Assembly: GCA_022825675.1 (NCBI GenBank)
Contig: JAJDWK010000046.1
Span: 154,263-218,262, forward strand
Origin: Anaerolineae bacterium
GTDB lineage: Bacteria > Chloroflexota > Anaerolineae > Aggregatilineales > Phototrophicaceae
Length of the DNA stretch: 64,000 bases
Direction of reading: 5' to 3'
The position numbers were made by a program, and so were the translations under genes. The notes beneath the pieces were generated by a model. That model saw nothing but the letters and a program-made list of their open reading frames with translations. It was not told where the DNA came from and did not search any database. Below, in pieces: positions 8,097 to 16,985 of the stretch (position 1 is its first letter; each line of letters starts with the position of its first letter).

Positions 8097-9188
8097 ATGA
8101 GAGCTTCGCAAGTTGGAAAGTCCGCTGGGCGGGGGCATCAAGCCTCGCCGCTATTATACGAGGCGGAAGTTGTACCGGGCATCGAGGACCTGGCGATACA
8201 AGAGCTGCGAGAAAAATGCGGCCGCCGCCTCCATGATATCGCAGCGCTTAGACCCGGGTTTATCCGCTTCGCGCTAGCGCCCGTCCCCGCGGCATTGTCG
8301 TCTTTGCGCTCGGTCATCGCGCTTTATCGCGTTTACATATTTGCCATTCCCCGCCCCAAAGCGCTGCTGGGGCATCAACATTTTTCGCGGCTACTCAAGA
8401 TTCTGCAAGCTGAAGCCGCGTCATTTCAGCGAAAGCCACAGACTTTTGGCATCGGCGCGGCTGGCGCCAATACTCCGGTGATGCGCCGCTTGCGCCAGGA
8501 GCTCGCTCAAGCGCTGGCGCTGGTGCCGGCGGCTGACGGCAAAGGCGAGCTTTTCATGCGGCTGCTGCGCCAGGCTGATGGGGCGGGCTGGGAAGTGCTG
8601 CTGCGGGCGGGCGCCGCCCCGCTTTCCAAGCGCGCCTACCGCCTGCGTGATATGCCTGGCGCGTTAAACAGCACGGTCGCCTATGCGATGACGCGCTGTG
8701 CCGCCCCGCCCGAAACTGGCACGGTGGTCAACCTGTGCAGCGGCAGCGCGACCATCCTCATCGAGCATGGCTGCGCCAACGCAACTGGCGCGCTGCTGGC
8801 GGTTGAGCGCGACCCGGCCATGTTGGCGGCGGGCGATATTAATGTCGAAGCGGCTGGATTATCCGCGCGGATACGGCCGCTGCAAGCGGATGCGACCGCG
8901 GTACCCTTGCCGGCGGGGGCGGCGCATCAGCTCTATGCCGACTTGCCCTTCGGCAACCTGATTGGTACGCATGAGAGCAATCGGCAGCTCTACCCCAGGC
9001 TGTTGAAAGAGGCGGCTCGCATCGCCCAGCCCGGCGCGCCTTTCATCGTGTTGACGCAAGAAATCAAGCTGCTGCGCGCCTGCCTCGCCGAGTCGCCGTG
9101 GCATGTCATCAGCGAGCGCCGGCTAAACTTGCGCGGAATGCGCCCGCGGCTGTTTGTGCTAAAACGAAACTCCATTAGGATAGAATAG
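8097..9188 (+). CDS. THUMP-domain RNA guanine-N2 methyltransferase (Trm14/RlmL-like)
   Basis: 363 residues. The N-terminal part (about 18-175) has the layout of a THUMP RNA-binding module: YEAEVVPGIEDLAIQEL, then a central LRSV-LYRVY segment. The C-terminal Rossmann methyltransferase has SAM motif I VVNLCSGSAT (210-219), an acidic residue at ERD (237-239), and DLPFGN (282-287). D-L-P-F-G-N is the variant of the N-P-P-Y motif found in tRNA guanine-N2 methyltransferases of the Trm14/TrmN family. The likely product is m2G in tRNA, although a 23S rRNA target cannot be excluded. Stands alone between a divergent gene and a lipoprotein gene 30 bases downstream. Confidence 0.8.
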   Translation: MRASQVGKSAGRGHQASPLLYEAEVVPGIEDLAIQELREKCGRRLHDIAALRPGFIRFALAPVPAALSSLRSVIALYRVYIFAIPRPKALLGHQHFSRLLKILQAEAASFQRKPQTFGIGAAGANTPVMRRLRQELAQALALVPAADGKGELFMRLLRQADGAGWEVLLRAGAAPLSKRAYRLRDMPGALNSTVAYAMTRCAAPPETGTVVNLCSGSATILIEHGCANATGALLAVERDPAMLAAGDINVEAAGLSARIRPLQADATAVPLPAGAAHQLYADLPFGNLIGTHESNRQLYPRLLKEAARIAQPGAPFIVLTQEIKLLRACLAESPWHVISERRLNLRGMRPRLFVLKRNSIRIE

Positions 9189-9218
9189 GAACGGGGACAA
9201 GACAGCCGAAAGCGTCTC

Positions 9219-10814
9219 ATGCTGATACGATTAGCCGCAGTCATGCTTGTTTGCGCTGTTGCCGCTGGCTGCCGCCCCGCCCAGGAAGCGCCGGAAATTG
9301 ATGCCAGTCTGCGCGTCGATGGCAGCGAAATAAGCCTCGCCTTCAACGAAGGAGTTACAGTCGATCAGCTGCTTGCCAGCGCGCAAATCGAGCTGGGAGA
9401 GCGCGACCGGATTAGTCATCCGCTGGTGGCGCCCGTGGCTGATGGCATGGTGATAACCATCCGCCGCGTGCAAGAAAAGCAGACCTGCCAACAGCAAGAA
9501 ATCGCCTACGAGAGCCTGCAATTCCCGCGAGAGGGCATCGCGCCTGGCGAGAAGCGGGTGGGGCAAGCGGGCAGCCCCGGGCTCCGCGAAGCCTGTTACC
9601 GCGTCATTTATGAAGATGGAATTGAAACGGAAACGCTATTGAGCGGCGACCCAATCGTTGTGCGCGAGCCGGTAGCGGAAATCACCTACATCAGCGTGAG
9701 CGACGAAGCCCAGCCGCTAGCTATTCCTGGGACTTTGAGTTATATCAACCATGGCAATGCCTGGACGATACGCGGCAATCTGCAGGACAAGCGCCCCTTG
9801 ACCGAGCGGCACAAGCTCGATTCGCTTGTCTTCCATCAAAGCGCGGATGGGGCGCGCCTGCTTTTCACCAGTACGGCCGAAGCCAGCGCTGCTTTTTTCA
9901 ACGCATTGTGGCTGCTGGATATCGCGGCGGGCGCTGAGCCTATCAGGCTCCCGCCAACGGATGTGCTTTATGCCGAATGGCGCCCCTACACCGCCAATGC
10001 CATCGCCTATTCCACTGGCGAGCGCAGCGCTGGCGCGCCTGGCTGGAAAGCATTAAACAACCTGTGGCTGATTACGCTAGACTTAAAAAGCGGGCGCGCC
10101 CTCACTATTGATGAAATGCTGCCCGAGTCCAGCGGCGGGCAGCTTGGCTGGTGGGGCACCTATTTTGCCTGGTCGCCGCATGGAGACCGGATGGCATGGG
10201 CGCGCGCCGATGGCATGGGATTGGTCGACTTTGAAGAAAATACTTTGAAGCGCTTGACCAGCTTTGCCCGCTTCCAAAGCGGCAGCTCCTGGGTCTGGCT
10301 CTCGCAGCTTTCCTGGTCTTATGATAATGAAATGATCGCGTCAATTGTGCATGCCGCGCCACTGGGCGATGAGCCGCCAGAAAAAAGCCCCGCCTTCGAC
10401 ATCACCGTGTCCAGCGCCGATGGCAGCTTCAGCGCCGCCTTAGAAAAATCGGCGGGCATGTGGGCGGCACCCAGCTTTTCGCCGAATGTCGCGCCGCCAG
10501 CTTCCGAATTTGGCAGCGGCTATCTCGCCTGGCTGCAGGCGCGCGAGCCGCATAACAGCATGAATGGCGACTATGATCTGGTGATTGCCGACCGCGATGG
10601 CAGCAATAAGCGCCGCGTTTTCCCCGCGGCTGACGCGCCCGGCATCCGCAAAACTGACGCCGGCTTGACGCCGCGGCAATTCGCCTGGAGCCCGGACGGG
10701 CGCTATATCGCCATCGTGTATCGGGGCGACCTGTGGCTGGTCGCGCGGGAAAGCGGGCAGGCGCGGCAAGTAACTTTTGATGGCGGCAGCGCGCATCCAG
10801 TCTGGACGATGTGA
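9219..10814 (+). CDS. Lipoprotein with DUF348, G5 and TolB-like propeller domains
   Basis: 531 residues. The signal peptide ends in a lipobox (VAAGC, Cys18), so the protein is probably lipid-anchored outside the membrane. Residues about 28-87 match DUF348 (LRVDGSEISL, VTVDQLLASAQIELGERD, GMVITIRRV). Residues about 95-155 match a G5 domain (PREGIAPGEKRVGQAG, YRVIYEDGIETE). The remainder is propeller-like with WSPDGRYIA-type repeats (FAWSPHGDRMAWARAD, FAWSPDGRYIAIVYRGDLWLV), as in TolB. DUF348 and G5 are usually found in cell-wall-associated proteins such as Rpf-type resuscitation factors; pairing them with a propeller is uncommon. Overlaps the next gene by one base (TGATG), so it is translationally coupled to the glycosidase-like/ligase fusion. 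Confidence 0.75.
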   Translation: MLIRLAAVMLVCAVAAGCRPAQEAPEIDASLRVDGSEISLAFNEGVTVDQLLASAQIELGERDRISHPLVAPVADGMVITIRRVQEKQTCQQQEIAYESLQFPREGIAPGEKRVGQAGSPGLREACYRVIYEDGIETETLLSGDPIVVREPVAEITYISVSDEAQPLAIPGTLSYINHGNAWTIRGNLQDKRPLTERHKLDSLVFHQSADGARLLFTSTAEASAAFFNALWLLDIAAGAEPIRLPPTDVLYAEWRPYTANAIAYSTGERSAGAPGWKALNNLWLITLDLKSGRALTIDEMLPESSGGQLGWWGTYFAWSPHGDRMAWARADGMGLVDFEENTLKRLTSFARFQSGSSWVWLSQLSWSYDNEMIASIVHAAPLGDEPPEKSPAFDITVSSADGSFSAALEKSAGMWAAPSFSPNVAPPASEFGSGYLAWLQAREPHNSMNGDYDLVIADRDGSNKRRVFPAADAPGIRKTDAGLTPRQFAWSPDGRYIAIVYRGDLWLVARESGQARQVTFDGGSAHPVWTM

Positions 10815-13800
10815 TGCGCCAGCTCATCATTTTACTGATAAGCCTCCTGCTGGTTGCCGGCAGCCTGGCGGCTACCCTGGGCAGTGTGCAACTGCGGGAG
10901 TTTGAGCTGCGCGGCTATGCCGACCCGACTCAAATAAAAGACCTGCCTTTCACTGTCCCGCGCCCGGGCGTCAATGTGGAGCTGCTCCAATACACGGAAG
11001 CGGAGTTGCGCCGCAACCTCGAGCTTATAGCCGAGTCCAATTTCCGCTGGCTGCGCCAATTTGTCTACTGGGACGAGATCGAAACCCAGCCAGGCAGCTA
11101 TGACTGGACGGGCTGGGACCAGCTGGCGGCGGCGCTCACGGATTTCCCCGAGCTGGAGCTGGTCGCGGTGTTGATGAATTCGCCGCCATGGGCGCGCGCC
11201 AGCGGCGGCAGCCCGCCAACCGCAAGCGCCCCGCCGCGCTCGCTCGCGGAATTCACCGCCTTCGCCAGCGCCTTTGCCGCGCGCTATGGCGAGCGTATCG
11301 ACTATTATCAAATTTGGGACGAGCCCAATCTGGCGGATGCCTGGGGCGGCTATGAGCCGAAGCCGCTTGAATACATCGCCCTGCTGGCGGCTGCCCGCAG
11401 CGGCATCCTGGGCGCTGACGCCGATGCCACCATTGTCGCCGCCGCCCTCGCGCCCACCACCGAGACCGGCGGGCGCAACATCAGCGATATCCGCTACCTG
11501 GACGCGCTCTATGCCAATGACGCCGGCGCGCTATTTGATGTTGTCGCCGGCAAACCTTATGGCTTTTCCGCCTCGCCGCTCGACCGGCGGGTGGCGGAAT
11601 CGCGGCTGAATTTCTCGCGCATTATCGCCTTGCGCGAGCTGATGCAGGACTATGGCGATGGGCGCAAAGCGCTGTGGGCGAGCCATTTTGGCTGGAATGC
11701 GCTGCCAGCGGGCTGGACGGGCGCCGCCTCGATTTGGGGCGCCGTTTCTGAACGCGAGCAAATCACCTATACCGTGCAGGCGCTTGACCGCGCCCACCGC
11801 GAATGGAGCTGGCTGGGCGCGATGTTCTTGCAGCATTGGCAGCCGGCAGCGCCGCCATCAAGCGCGCAATGGGGCTTTGCCCTGCTTGATCAAAAGGGCG
11901 CGCCGACAGCCCTGCTCGAAGCGATTCAAGCCTACCCCTTCCCGCAAGTGGCGCAGAACGGCTTGTTCCATGCCAGAAGCGCGCATGCCCGCTACAGCGG
12001 GGTCTGGCAATTCAGCGAGCTCGGCGCTGATATCGGCTGGCTGCCGGTGACGGACAGTCAGTTGGAGTTTGATTTTTACGGCAGCGACCTCTCTCTGCTG
12101 CTGCGCGAAGATGAATATCTCGCCTTTCTCTATCCTGAGGTCGATGGCGCGCCCGCCAACGCAACACAAACGGACGCCAGCGGCAATGCCTATATTTTTC
12201 TGCGCAGCAATTCCCGCCAGCCGGAGCTCAATCTGGTGCCAGTCGCGCGGGAGCTGCCGCTGGCGCGGCATACCCTAAGCGCCGCTGCCGACCAAGGCTG
12301 GGACCGCTGGGCGCTCGCGGGCTATGCTGTCAGCTCCGGCAATTTAGCCGCGCCCTACAATCGCCAGATTGCGCTGGGCAGCCTGTCGGCATTGCTTTCC
12401 GCGCTGGTTTTGCTCTTCGCGCTTGCCGCCGCGCCCTGGGCGGAATGGCTGCCACCGCTGGCGCGGCTGCTGACAACACTGCGCTCGCTGACGCATCTCC
12501 TCGCGACCGCCGTAACCTCTGTATTTATGCTGCTGGCAATGCTATGGACTTGGGATTCGCCGCGCGCTTCGCTGCTGCAGCGGGAAGAAGTGAATGTGCT
12601 GCTGGCGCTGCTGACAGGCGGGGCGCTCTATCTATCGCCAAGTTTTCTGCTTTCGATAGCGCTGGCAGGCCTGCTCTTCGTTCTGATATATCAGCGGCTG
12701 GAGAGCGGGCTGATTTTGACGCTCTTTTGGGCACCCTTTTTCCTCTTCCCCGTCACCCTGCACAGCTATGCCATTCCCATGGTCGAGGTCATGCTGCTGA
12801 TTACGGCGGCGGCTGGCGGCTGGCGGCTGATGGTCTGGCTGGGCAAAACGCTGCAGATGGGCAACAGTCACTACGCGCTTATTTCCGGAGAGCGGTTCAA
12901 ATCCCTAACGCCAATCGACTGGGCGGCGCTCGTTCTGGGGCTGTTGGCGCTGCTTTCGCTGCTATGGACGCGCTATCCGGGACCAGCCCTCACCGAGCTG
13001 CGCAGTTTGATAGCCGAGCCCCTGCTCTTCTATCTGCTTTTGCGCGGCGTCAAGCCGGACAAACAGTCACTTTCGCGATTGTTCTTAACGCTCGTGCTTA
13101 GCGGCATTATTGTGGCGGTGGTTGGCTTATATTTGTATTTTGTGGTTGGCGCGACCATCACTGCCGAAGCTGGTGCCGTGCGCCTGCAGAGCGTGTACGG
13201 CTCGCCCAATAATGTGGGCTTGCTCTTCGGCCGTGCGCTGCCGATTGCCCTGGGCTTTGCGCTTGCGCCGCTGGCAGCGCGCTTGCGCTGGCTCGCCGCT
13301 GCCAGCTTCGCGATTATGGCATTTGCCCTGGTCTTGACGCAGAGCGTTGGCGCGCTTTTGCTTGGGCTCCCCGCTGGCATCGCGGCTGTTCTCAGCAGTC
13401 GCTATCGGAAAAAAGCGCTCATCCCGCTGATTGGTCTTTTCATCGGCGGCATCTTCGCCTTCATCATGCTGACACAAGTTTCGGCGCGCTTCGCCAACTT
13501 GCTGGACTTCAGCAGCGGCACCAATTTTGTCCGCCTGCGCCTGTGGGAAAGTTCCCTCGATATCTTAAGCGCCCAGCCCTTGACCGGCATCGGCATGGAC
13601 CAATTTCTGTATCTCTATGGCGGCGAATATCTGCGCCCCGATGTAGTGTGGAATCCCGATTTATCGCACCCGCACAATTTCCTGCTTGACTTTTGGGCGC
13701 GGCTGGGACTGCTGGGCGTCGCCGCATTTCTCGTAATTCAAGCCGCCTTTTGGCGCGGCATCTTGCGGCTCTTGCGCAACTATCGCGCTGGCGACCCACT

Positions 13801-13957
13801 CTATTTCGCGATGACCATCGGCTTGGCGGGCAGCATGGCGGGCTTGCTGGCGCATGGACTGATCGACAACAGCATCTTCGTGATTGATTTGGCATTCATC
13901 TTTATGTTCCAGCTCGCCGCCATGCAGCGCCTGCAAGAGCTTTCCAGCGGGCGCTAA
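10814..13957 (+). CDS. Glycoside-hydrolase-like domain fused to an O-antigen ligase-type membrane domain
   Basis: 1047 residues. After a signal or anchor helix (about 3-22), residues about 45-390 resemble GH39/GH5-type TIM barrels: FRWLRQFVYWDEIE, PPWAR, and YQIWDEPNL, where Glu170 takes the acid/base place. The usual second catalytic site, T-E-F-G-W, reads S-H-F-G-W near residue 292, so the nucleophile appears to be missing. From about residue 515 there are many membrane helices. These include a Wzy_C/O-antigen ligase block with GSPNNVG, LRLWESSLDILSAQPLTGIG and SHPHNFLLDFWARLG, where the PHN histidine is the conserved ligase residue. The protein probably joins or polymerises surface glycan outside the membrane, with the barrel binding sugar. 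An in-frame GTG at 10811 is an alternative start; the ATG at 10814 overlaps the upstream stop. Confidence 0.8.
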   Translation: MRQLIILLISLLLVAGSLAATLGSVQLREFELRGYADPTQIKDLPFTVPRPGVNVELLQYTEAELRRNLELIAESNFRWLRQFVYWDEIETQPGSYDWTGWDQLAAALTDFPELELVAVLMNSPPWARASGGSPPTASAPPRSLAEFTAFASAFAARYGERIDYYQIWDEPNLADAWGGYEPKPLEYIALLAAARSGILGADADATIVAAALAPTTETGGRNISDIRYLDALYANDAGALFDVVAGKPYGFSASPLDRRVAESRLNFSRIIALRELMQDYGDGRKALWASHFGWNALPAGWTGAASIWGAVSEREQITYTVQALDRAHREWSWLGAMFLQHWQPAAPPSSAQWGFALLDQKGAPTALLEAIQAYPFPQVAQNGLFHARSAHARYSGVWQFSELGADIGWLPVTDSQLEFDFYGSDLSLLLREDEYLAFLYPEVDGAPANATQTDASGNAYIFLRSNSRQPELNLVPVARELPLARHTLSAAADQGWDRWALAGYAVSSGNLAAPYNRQIALGSLSALLSALVLLFALAAAPWAEWLPPLARLLTTLRSLTHLLATAVTSVFMLLAMLWTWDSPRASLLQREEVNVLLALLTGGALYLSPSFLLSIALAGLLFVLIYQRLESGLILTLFWAPFFLFPVTLHSYAIPMVEVMLLITAAAGGWRLMVWLGKTLQMGNSHYALISGERFKSLTPIDWAALVLGLLALLSLLWTRYPGPALTELRSLIAEPLLFYLLLRGVKPDKQSLSRLFLTLVLSGIIVAVVGLYLYFVVGATITAEAGAVRLQSVYGSPNNVGLLFGRALPIALGFALAPLAARLRWLAAASFAIMAFALVLTQSVGALLLGLPAGIAAVLSSRYRKKALIPLIGLFIGGIFAFIMLTQVSARFANLLDFSSGTNFVRLRLWESSLDILSAQPLTGIGMDQFLYLYGGEYLRPDVVWNPDLSHPHNFLLDFWARLGLLGVAAFLVIQAAFWRGILRLLRNYRAGDPLYFAMTIGLAGSMAGLLAHGLIDNSIFVIDLAFIFMFQLAAMQRLQELSSGR

Positions 13958-14038
13958 GCGCCAAGACGCCCAGCCCATACACTGGCGAACTATGCTATGC
14001 TACACTCTTCACATTGAGATTGGACGAAGGCGGAATTC

Positions 14039-14986
14039 ATGCGCGTCTTGGTTACTGGCGGTGCCGGTTTTATTGGCTCCCATCTTTGCGACCGCTTTCT
14101 TGCAGCTGGGCATCGCGTTGTGGCGATGGACAATCTCATCACCGGCACCCAGGACAATATCGCGCATTTGGCGGGCGAGCGCAATTTCGAGTTTATCTAC
14201 CACGATGTCAGCAATTTCATCCATGTCCCGGGTCCGGTTGATGCGGTGCTGCATTTTGCTTCCCCCGCCAGCCCGATGGACTATCTCAAGTACCCGATTC
14301 AGACATTAAAAGTGGGGGCGCTGGGCACGCATAATGCGCTCGGCTTCGCGCGGGCGAAAGGGGCGCGCTTCTTGCTCGCGTCTACTTCCGAGGTCTATGG
14401 CGACCCGCTGGAGCGCCCGCAAACTGAATCTTATGCCGGCAATGTTGACCCCGTGGGACCGCGCGGCGTCTATGACGAAGCCAAACGTTATGCCGAAGCG
14501 CTGGTGATGGCATACCACCGGCAGCACGGCATGGAAACGCGCATTGTGCGCATATTTAATACCTACGGTCCGCGCATGCGCCTGGATGATGGCCGCGTGG
14601 TGCCCAATTTCATCGGGCAAGCGATACGCGGCGAAGCGCTCACGGTCTATGGCGACGGCTCACAGACTCGCTGCTTCCAATATATTGACGATTTAATCGC
14701 AGGCTTGGTGAAGCTGCTTGCCAGCGATTTTGTCGAGCCGGTCAACATCGGCACCACGCGGGAAATTACAATCTACGATTTTGCGCTGACAGTAAACGCG
14801 GTAGCGCATAATCCCGCCGGCATCGTCTTCGCCGATGGCTCGCGTATAGAAGGCGACCCACAGACGCGCAAGCCCGATACCTCACGGGCGCGGAAAGTGC
14901 TCGACTGGCAGCCACAGGTTGAGCTGGAAACGGGCTTGGCGCGCACGATAGCCTATTTTCGCGCGCTGGTCGCCGAAACGGCATGA
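14039..14986 (+). CDS. UDP-glucuronate decarboxylase (UDP-xylose synthase) type epimerase
   Basis: 315 residues, SDR extended family. NAD-binding GGAGFIG at 7-13, the STSEVYGDP segment with Ser117 and Glu118, and catalytic Tyr145 and Lys149 in YDEAKR. Glu in STSEVYGDP, together with HFASPASP and YGPRM, is typical of UDP-xylose synthase, which oxidises and decarboxylates UDP-glucuronate. [10 protein letters not shown] near the sugar-binding end fits too. The product would feed the surrounding polysaccharide genes. A plain dTDP-glucose dehydratase is less likely because of the SASP and SEVYGDP signatures. The next gene starts one base after its stop. Confidence 0.87.
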   Translation: MRVLVTGGAGFIGSHLCDRFLAAGHRVVAMDNLITGTQDNIAHLAGERNFEFIYHDVSNFIHVPGPVDAVLHFASPASPMDYLKYPIQTLKVGALGTHNALGFARAKGARFLLASTSEVYGDPLERPQTESYAGNVDPVGPRGVYDEAKRYAEALVMAYHRQHGMETRIVRIFNTYGPRMRLDDGRVVPNFIGQAIRGEALTVYGDGSQTRCFQYIDDLIAGLVKLLASDFVEPVNIGTTREITIYDFALTVNAVAHNPAGIVFADGSRIEGDPQTRKPDTSRARKVLDWQPQVELETGLARTIAYFRALVAETA

Positions 14987-14987
14987 G

Positions 14988-16376
14988 ATGACCGTCACCC
15001 TGCGCCCAGCCACCACACGCCCGCGCTGGGGCGCTCCCGCTCTCGGCGCGCCGCTGACGCCGCTCGCCGCCTTAGCCGCCCTGCTAATCCTGGCGCCATT
15101 GCGCGCGCTGATCGCCACCGAAGCGAACATCGCGCCGCCGCTATCGATTGGGCAAGCGCTGCTTTTGCTGTATTTGGGCTGCTGGCTGCTGCAGCGGCTC
15201 GCGCAGCGCAAAGCGGTATTGGCGCTGGACCGCAATCCGATTTTGCTGGCGCTGCTAGCCATCAGCGCCGTATTTTCCCTCGGCGCTTGGACGAGCCACT
15301 CGCTTTCAAGTTGGCTGAACGAATGGCTGAAATGGCTGCTGATGACAGCGTTCGTTTGGCATTTGTCGCTTTCGGTCGAGCGGAATTGGCGCTGGTTGCT
15401 CTTCGCGCTGCTGATGAGCGCCGCCGCCAACGCGCTCGTGGGGCTGTATATCTTTTTTGGCGGCAGCGGCGCCGATCATCTGGTCATCCTGGGCGGGCAC
15501 TTCCGCGCATTTGGCACCTTCGGTCAGCCCAATCCATTTGGCGGCTTCATGGGCTTGCTGACGCCACTGGCGGCGACTGGCGGCGTCAGCCAAATGCACG
15601 CGCTCGCGCGTGAATGGCGGCGGCATGCTCAAGTAGACAAATTGCGCCTGCTGTTGCTGATGGCATACGGCGCGGCCTTTCTGCTGCTCGCCGCCGCTTT
15701 AATCGCTTCCTGGAGCCGCGGCGCTTGGCTGGGATTCGCCGTCAGCGCCGCGGTTGTGCTCATCACGCTGCCGCGCCGCCTCTTTTACGGCTTCAGCCTG
15801 GCGCTTGCCATCGCTGCGCTTGCCGGCGGGCTGTGGCTGGCGGGCATCTTGCCGAATGCCATCGTCAACCGGCTGACGACCGCAGCGACCGATTTGGTCA
15901 CCGTCGCGGATGTCCGCGGTGTTGAGTTCTACCCCTGGAATTATGCGGTAATCGAGCGCCTGGCGCATTGGCAGGCGGCGGTCGCCATGGCGGCTGACCA
16001 TCCGCTTTTCGGCCTTGGGCTTGGCAATTACGAAGTACTGTACGAGCGCTATCGCCTCATCAATTGGGAAGATGCGCTGGGGCACGCGCATAATTTATAT
16101 TTGAATATGCTCGCCGAAACTGGCGCGATTGGCTTGCTAGCCTATAGTTGCTTTTGGCTGGGCATATTCCGGCTGACCTGGTCTATTCGCCGCCACCCTG
16201 ACCACGAGGCGCGCGCCATAGCGATGGGCTTGCTGGGCTGTTGGAGCTATATCGCTGTGCACAGCGTCTTTGATAATCTCTATGTCAACAATCTTTTTTT
16301 TCATATTGGTGTATTATTAGCGTTGTTGGCGGTCTTGCACCGACAGACACACCGTACACTAACACTGGATGCATAA
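14988..16376 (+). CDS. O-antigen ligase/polymerase family membrane protein
   Basis: 462 residues with about ten hydrophobic helices. The Wzy_C pattern is clear: FRAFGTFGQPNPFGGFMGLL in the middle, ASWSRGAWLGF, then a long extracellular loop with HPLFGLGLGNYEVLYERY and GHAHNLYLNMLAETG, whose HAHN corresponds to the conserved ligase histidine. These proteins join or polymerise lipid-linked glycans on the outer face of the membrane. It is the second such protein in the cluster, after the fusion at 10814-13957. Shares one base with the GtrA gene downstream. Confidence 0.85.
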   Translation: MTVTLRPATTRPRWGAPALGAPLTPLAALAALLILAPLRALIATEANIAPPLSIGQALLLLYLGCWLLQRLAQRKAVLALDRNPILLALLAISAVFSLGAWTSHSLSSWLNEWLKWLLMTAFVWHLSLSVERNWRWLLFALLMSAAANALVGLYIFFGGSGADHLVILGGHFRAFGTFGQPNPFGGFMGLLTPLAATGGVSQMHALAREWRRHAQVDKLRLLLLMAYGAAFLLLAAALIASWSRGAWLGFAVSAAVVLITLPRRLFYGFSLALAIAALAGGLWLAGILPNAIVNRLTTAATDLVTVADVRGVEFYPWNYAVIERLAHWQAAVAMAADHPLFGLGLGNYEVLYERYRLINWEDALGHAHNLYLNMLAETGAIGLLAYSCFWLGIFRLTWSIRRHPDHEARAIAMGLLGCWSYIAVHSVFDNLYVNNLFFHIGVLLALLAVLHRQTHRTLTLDA

Positions 16377-16984
16377 TGTCCCAGCTTGCCACAGGCACCG
16401 CGGCGGAATCAGGCCGGCGTTATCACAAAATCACCACGCCCTTTGATGGCGTGATTGAGGTGGTTGCCCGGCGCATCGGCGGCGGCGCAAAAGCCAAAGA
16501 AATTGAGCGCTTTATCAAATTCGCCTTTGTTGGCATTTTGGGTTTCTTCATTGATTCTGGCACCGTTATCCTGCTGCAGAATACGGCGCTGCCGCCAGTG
16601 AGCGAGACGGACGCCCCCTTGGATCTCAATGTTGCCGTGGCGACCAGCATCGCTTTTATCCTGGCGGTTTGCAGCAATTTTGTCTGGAATCGCCTGTGGA
16701 CTTATCCCGATTCCCGTTCGCGCACCGCCCGCAGCCAGCTCACGCAATTTGTCATTGTCAGCGTGCTCGGCTGGGCAATCCGCACTATATGGATCGACAA
16801 TTCCTATCGTTATTTCAGCGCCGCCGCCACCACCTTTATCAGCAGCGTCATCCTCGACTATCAGCCAGCGCTCGTTGATGAGCACAAATTGGGCACCATG
16901 ATCGCCCTGCTTTTCGGCGTCATTGTTGTGATGTTTTGGAATTTCTTGGCGAACCGTTATTGGACCTATAACGACGTCGACTGA
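16376..16984 (+). CDS. GtrA-like membrane protein
   Basis: 202 residues. After a 45-residue polar N-terminus there are four hydrophobic helices in the GtrA arrangement: FIKFAFVGILGFFIDSGTV, an FILAVCSNFVWNRLWTYPDS block, a third helix near 118-130, and a final helix ending WNFLANRYWTYND. The pair of N-R-x-W-T-Y signatures is diagnostic. GtrA proteins are thought to help move polyprenyl-linked sugars across the membrane or to assist a partner glycosyltransferase. The gene overlaps the upstream ligase by one base and is followed within 2 bases by a GT4 gene, consistent with one polysaccharide operon. Confidence 0.85.
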   Translation: MSQLATGTAAESGRRYHKITTPFDGVIEVVARRIGGGAKAKEIERFIKFAFVGILGFFIDSGTVILLQNTALPPVSETDAPLDLNVAVATSIAFILAVCSNFVWNRLWTYPDSRSRTARSQLTQFVIVSVLGWAIRTIWIDNSYRYFSAAATTFISSVILDYQPALVDEHKLGTMIALLFGVIVVMFWNFLANRYWTYNDVD

Positions 16985-16985
16985 A

